NCBI GenBank assembly: GCA_046757925.1
Contig: JBHHZE010000108.1
Span: 1-5,317, forward strand
DNA length: 5,317 bases
Direction of reading: 5' to 3'
Origin: JAZDCZ01 sp046757925
Lineage (GTDB): Bacteria; Gemmatimonadota; Gemmatimonadetes; Gemmatimonadales; GWC2-71-9
Both the position numbers and the translations under genes were made by a program. Under the pieces are notes generated by a model, which had not been told where the DNA came from, made no database searches, and saw nothing but the letters and a program-made list of their open reading frames with translations. Below, piece by piece: positions 4,829-5,317 of the stretch (its first letter is position 1; the number at the start of each line of letters is the position of its first letter).

Positions 4829-5317
4829 TACTATGGATCAAAAGATCACCGTATTGGCCGCCGTGCGCCAGGCAGTACCTTGATACAGCCCACATGGCGT
4901 CGCCGATGAGGGGACTCCTCTGCCCCAGGCCCACAAAATCGACCACCCATCGATCAACCACTATACTGCCAACGATATACCCGCCGGAAGGGCCGAACGA
5001 TTTCTGGGAGGGAAGTCGATCCGATACACGAGGTTATGAAACTCTTCATAGGCAAGGTGTGAGAGGGGAACATACGCGATATTGTCCGGGATACGGGCCA
5101 ATCTTGCCTGTTTCGGTCGAAAAAAGCCAGTGCGGATACCTGCTCCATCGCGCCACCCTCTCAACCTCAGCGGAGTTGGGCGTCTCAAAGGAATAGTCTC
5201 ACCGTTGGCAACGTACCGCGTGAACAATAATTTCCGACCTTTGAAATGCCATTGGGTGTGAACGATCAATCGCTATTGTGTGATAGTTTCCTTCTCGTCT
5301 CTCGGTCACGCTTTAGC

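Larger units (their letters stand above)
4731..5272 (-). pseudogene. Possible frameshifted remnant of an unidentified gene
   Basis: This stretch has no intact convincing gene, but the minus strand shows protein-like sequence in changing frames. Frame one, open from 5272 to 4961, includes IAYVPLSHLAYEEFHNLVYR. A second frame, open from 5033 to 4731, includes GGYIVGSIVVDRWVVDFVGL, then SPLIGDAMWAVSRYCLAHGG and YGDLLIHS, and runs 41 bases into the start of the secreted-protein gene. The third frame, open from 5198 to 5049, includes RYPHWLFSTETGKIGPYPGQ. The only start in frame one is TTG 5269, right after an in-frame stop at 5275-5273 and without a clear ribosome site. One reading is a single gene broken by indels; another is chance open frames in an intergenic region. 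I do not recognise the family. Confidence 0.3.

Overview
The window reads as GC-rich chromosomal DNA from a free-living bacterium. The Hanks-type kinase with an N-terminal zinc ribbon, the coiled-coil membrane protein and the likely lipoprotein would suit Gemmatimonadota or a similar high-GC environmental lineage. This placement is an impression from protein style, not a demonstrated identity.

Layout: (1) bases 1-334, the 3' part of a small coiled-coil protein with one C-terminal membrane helix (+ strand, truncated by the window edge). (2) 566-1726, a membrane-anchored Ser/Thr protein kinase with an N-terminal zinc ribbon and no extracytoplasmic sensor domain, followed 109 bases later by a 132-residue unnamed alpha/beta protein (1836-2234), probably co-transcribed. 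(3) 2276-4152, a hipBA-type toxin-antitoxin module: an AT-rich promoter/operator region, an Xre-type antitoxin (hipB-like, 2501-2815) and an overlapping full-length HipA-family Ser/Thr kinase toxin (2808-4073). The module lies between two near-identical 55/56-base structured repeats (2276-2330 and 4097-4152). (4) 4211-4771 on the minus strand, a secreted or lipid-anchored unknown protein with four cysteines after its signal sequence. (5) 4772-5317, no convincing intact gene; the minus strand has protein-like stretches that change frame, which may be a decayed gene.

How the parts work together: hipB and hipA form a classical coupled operon. The promoter carries three copies of a CTATTATAYTAG-like motif, two of them on candidate -10 boxes, so autorepression by HipB or HipB-HipA is the natural model. 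The kinase and its small neighbour look like a separate signalling unit. The least explained element is the repeat pair around hipBA: every difference between the copies falls in a loop or linker and none in a stem, which suggests a conserved folded element (repetitive extragenic palindrome, processing or termination element, or cassette boundary).
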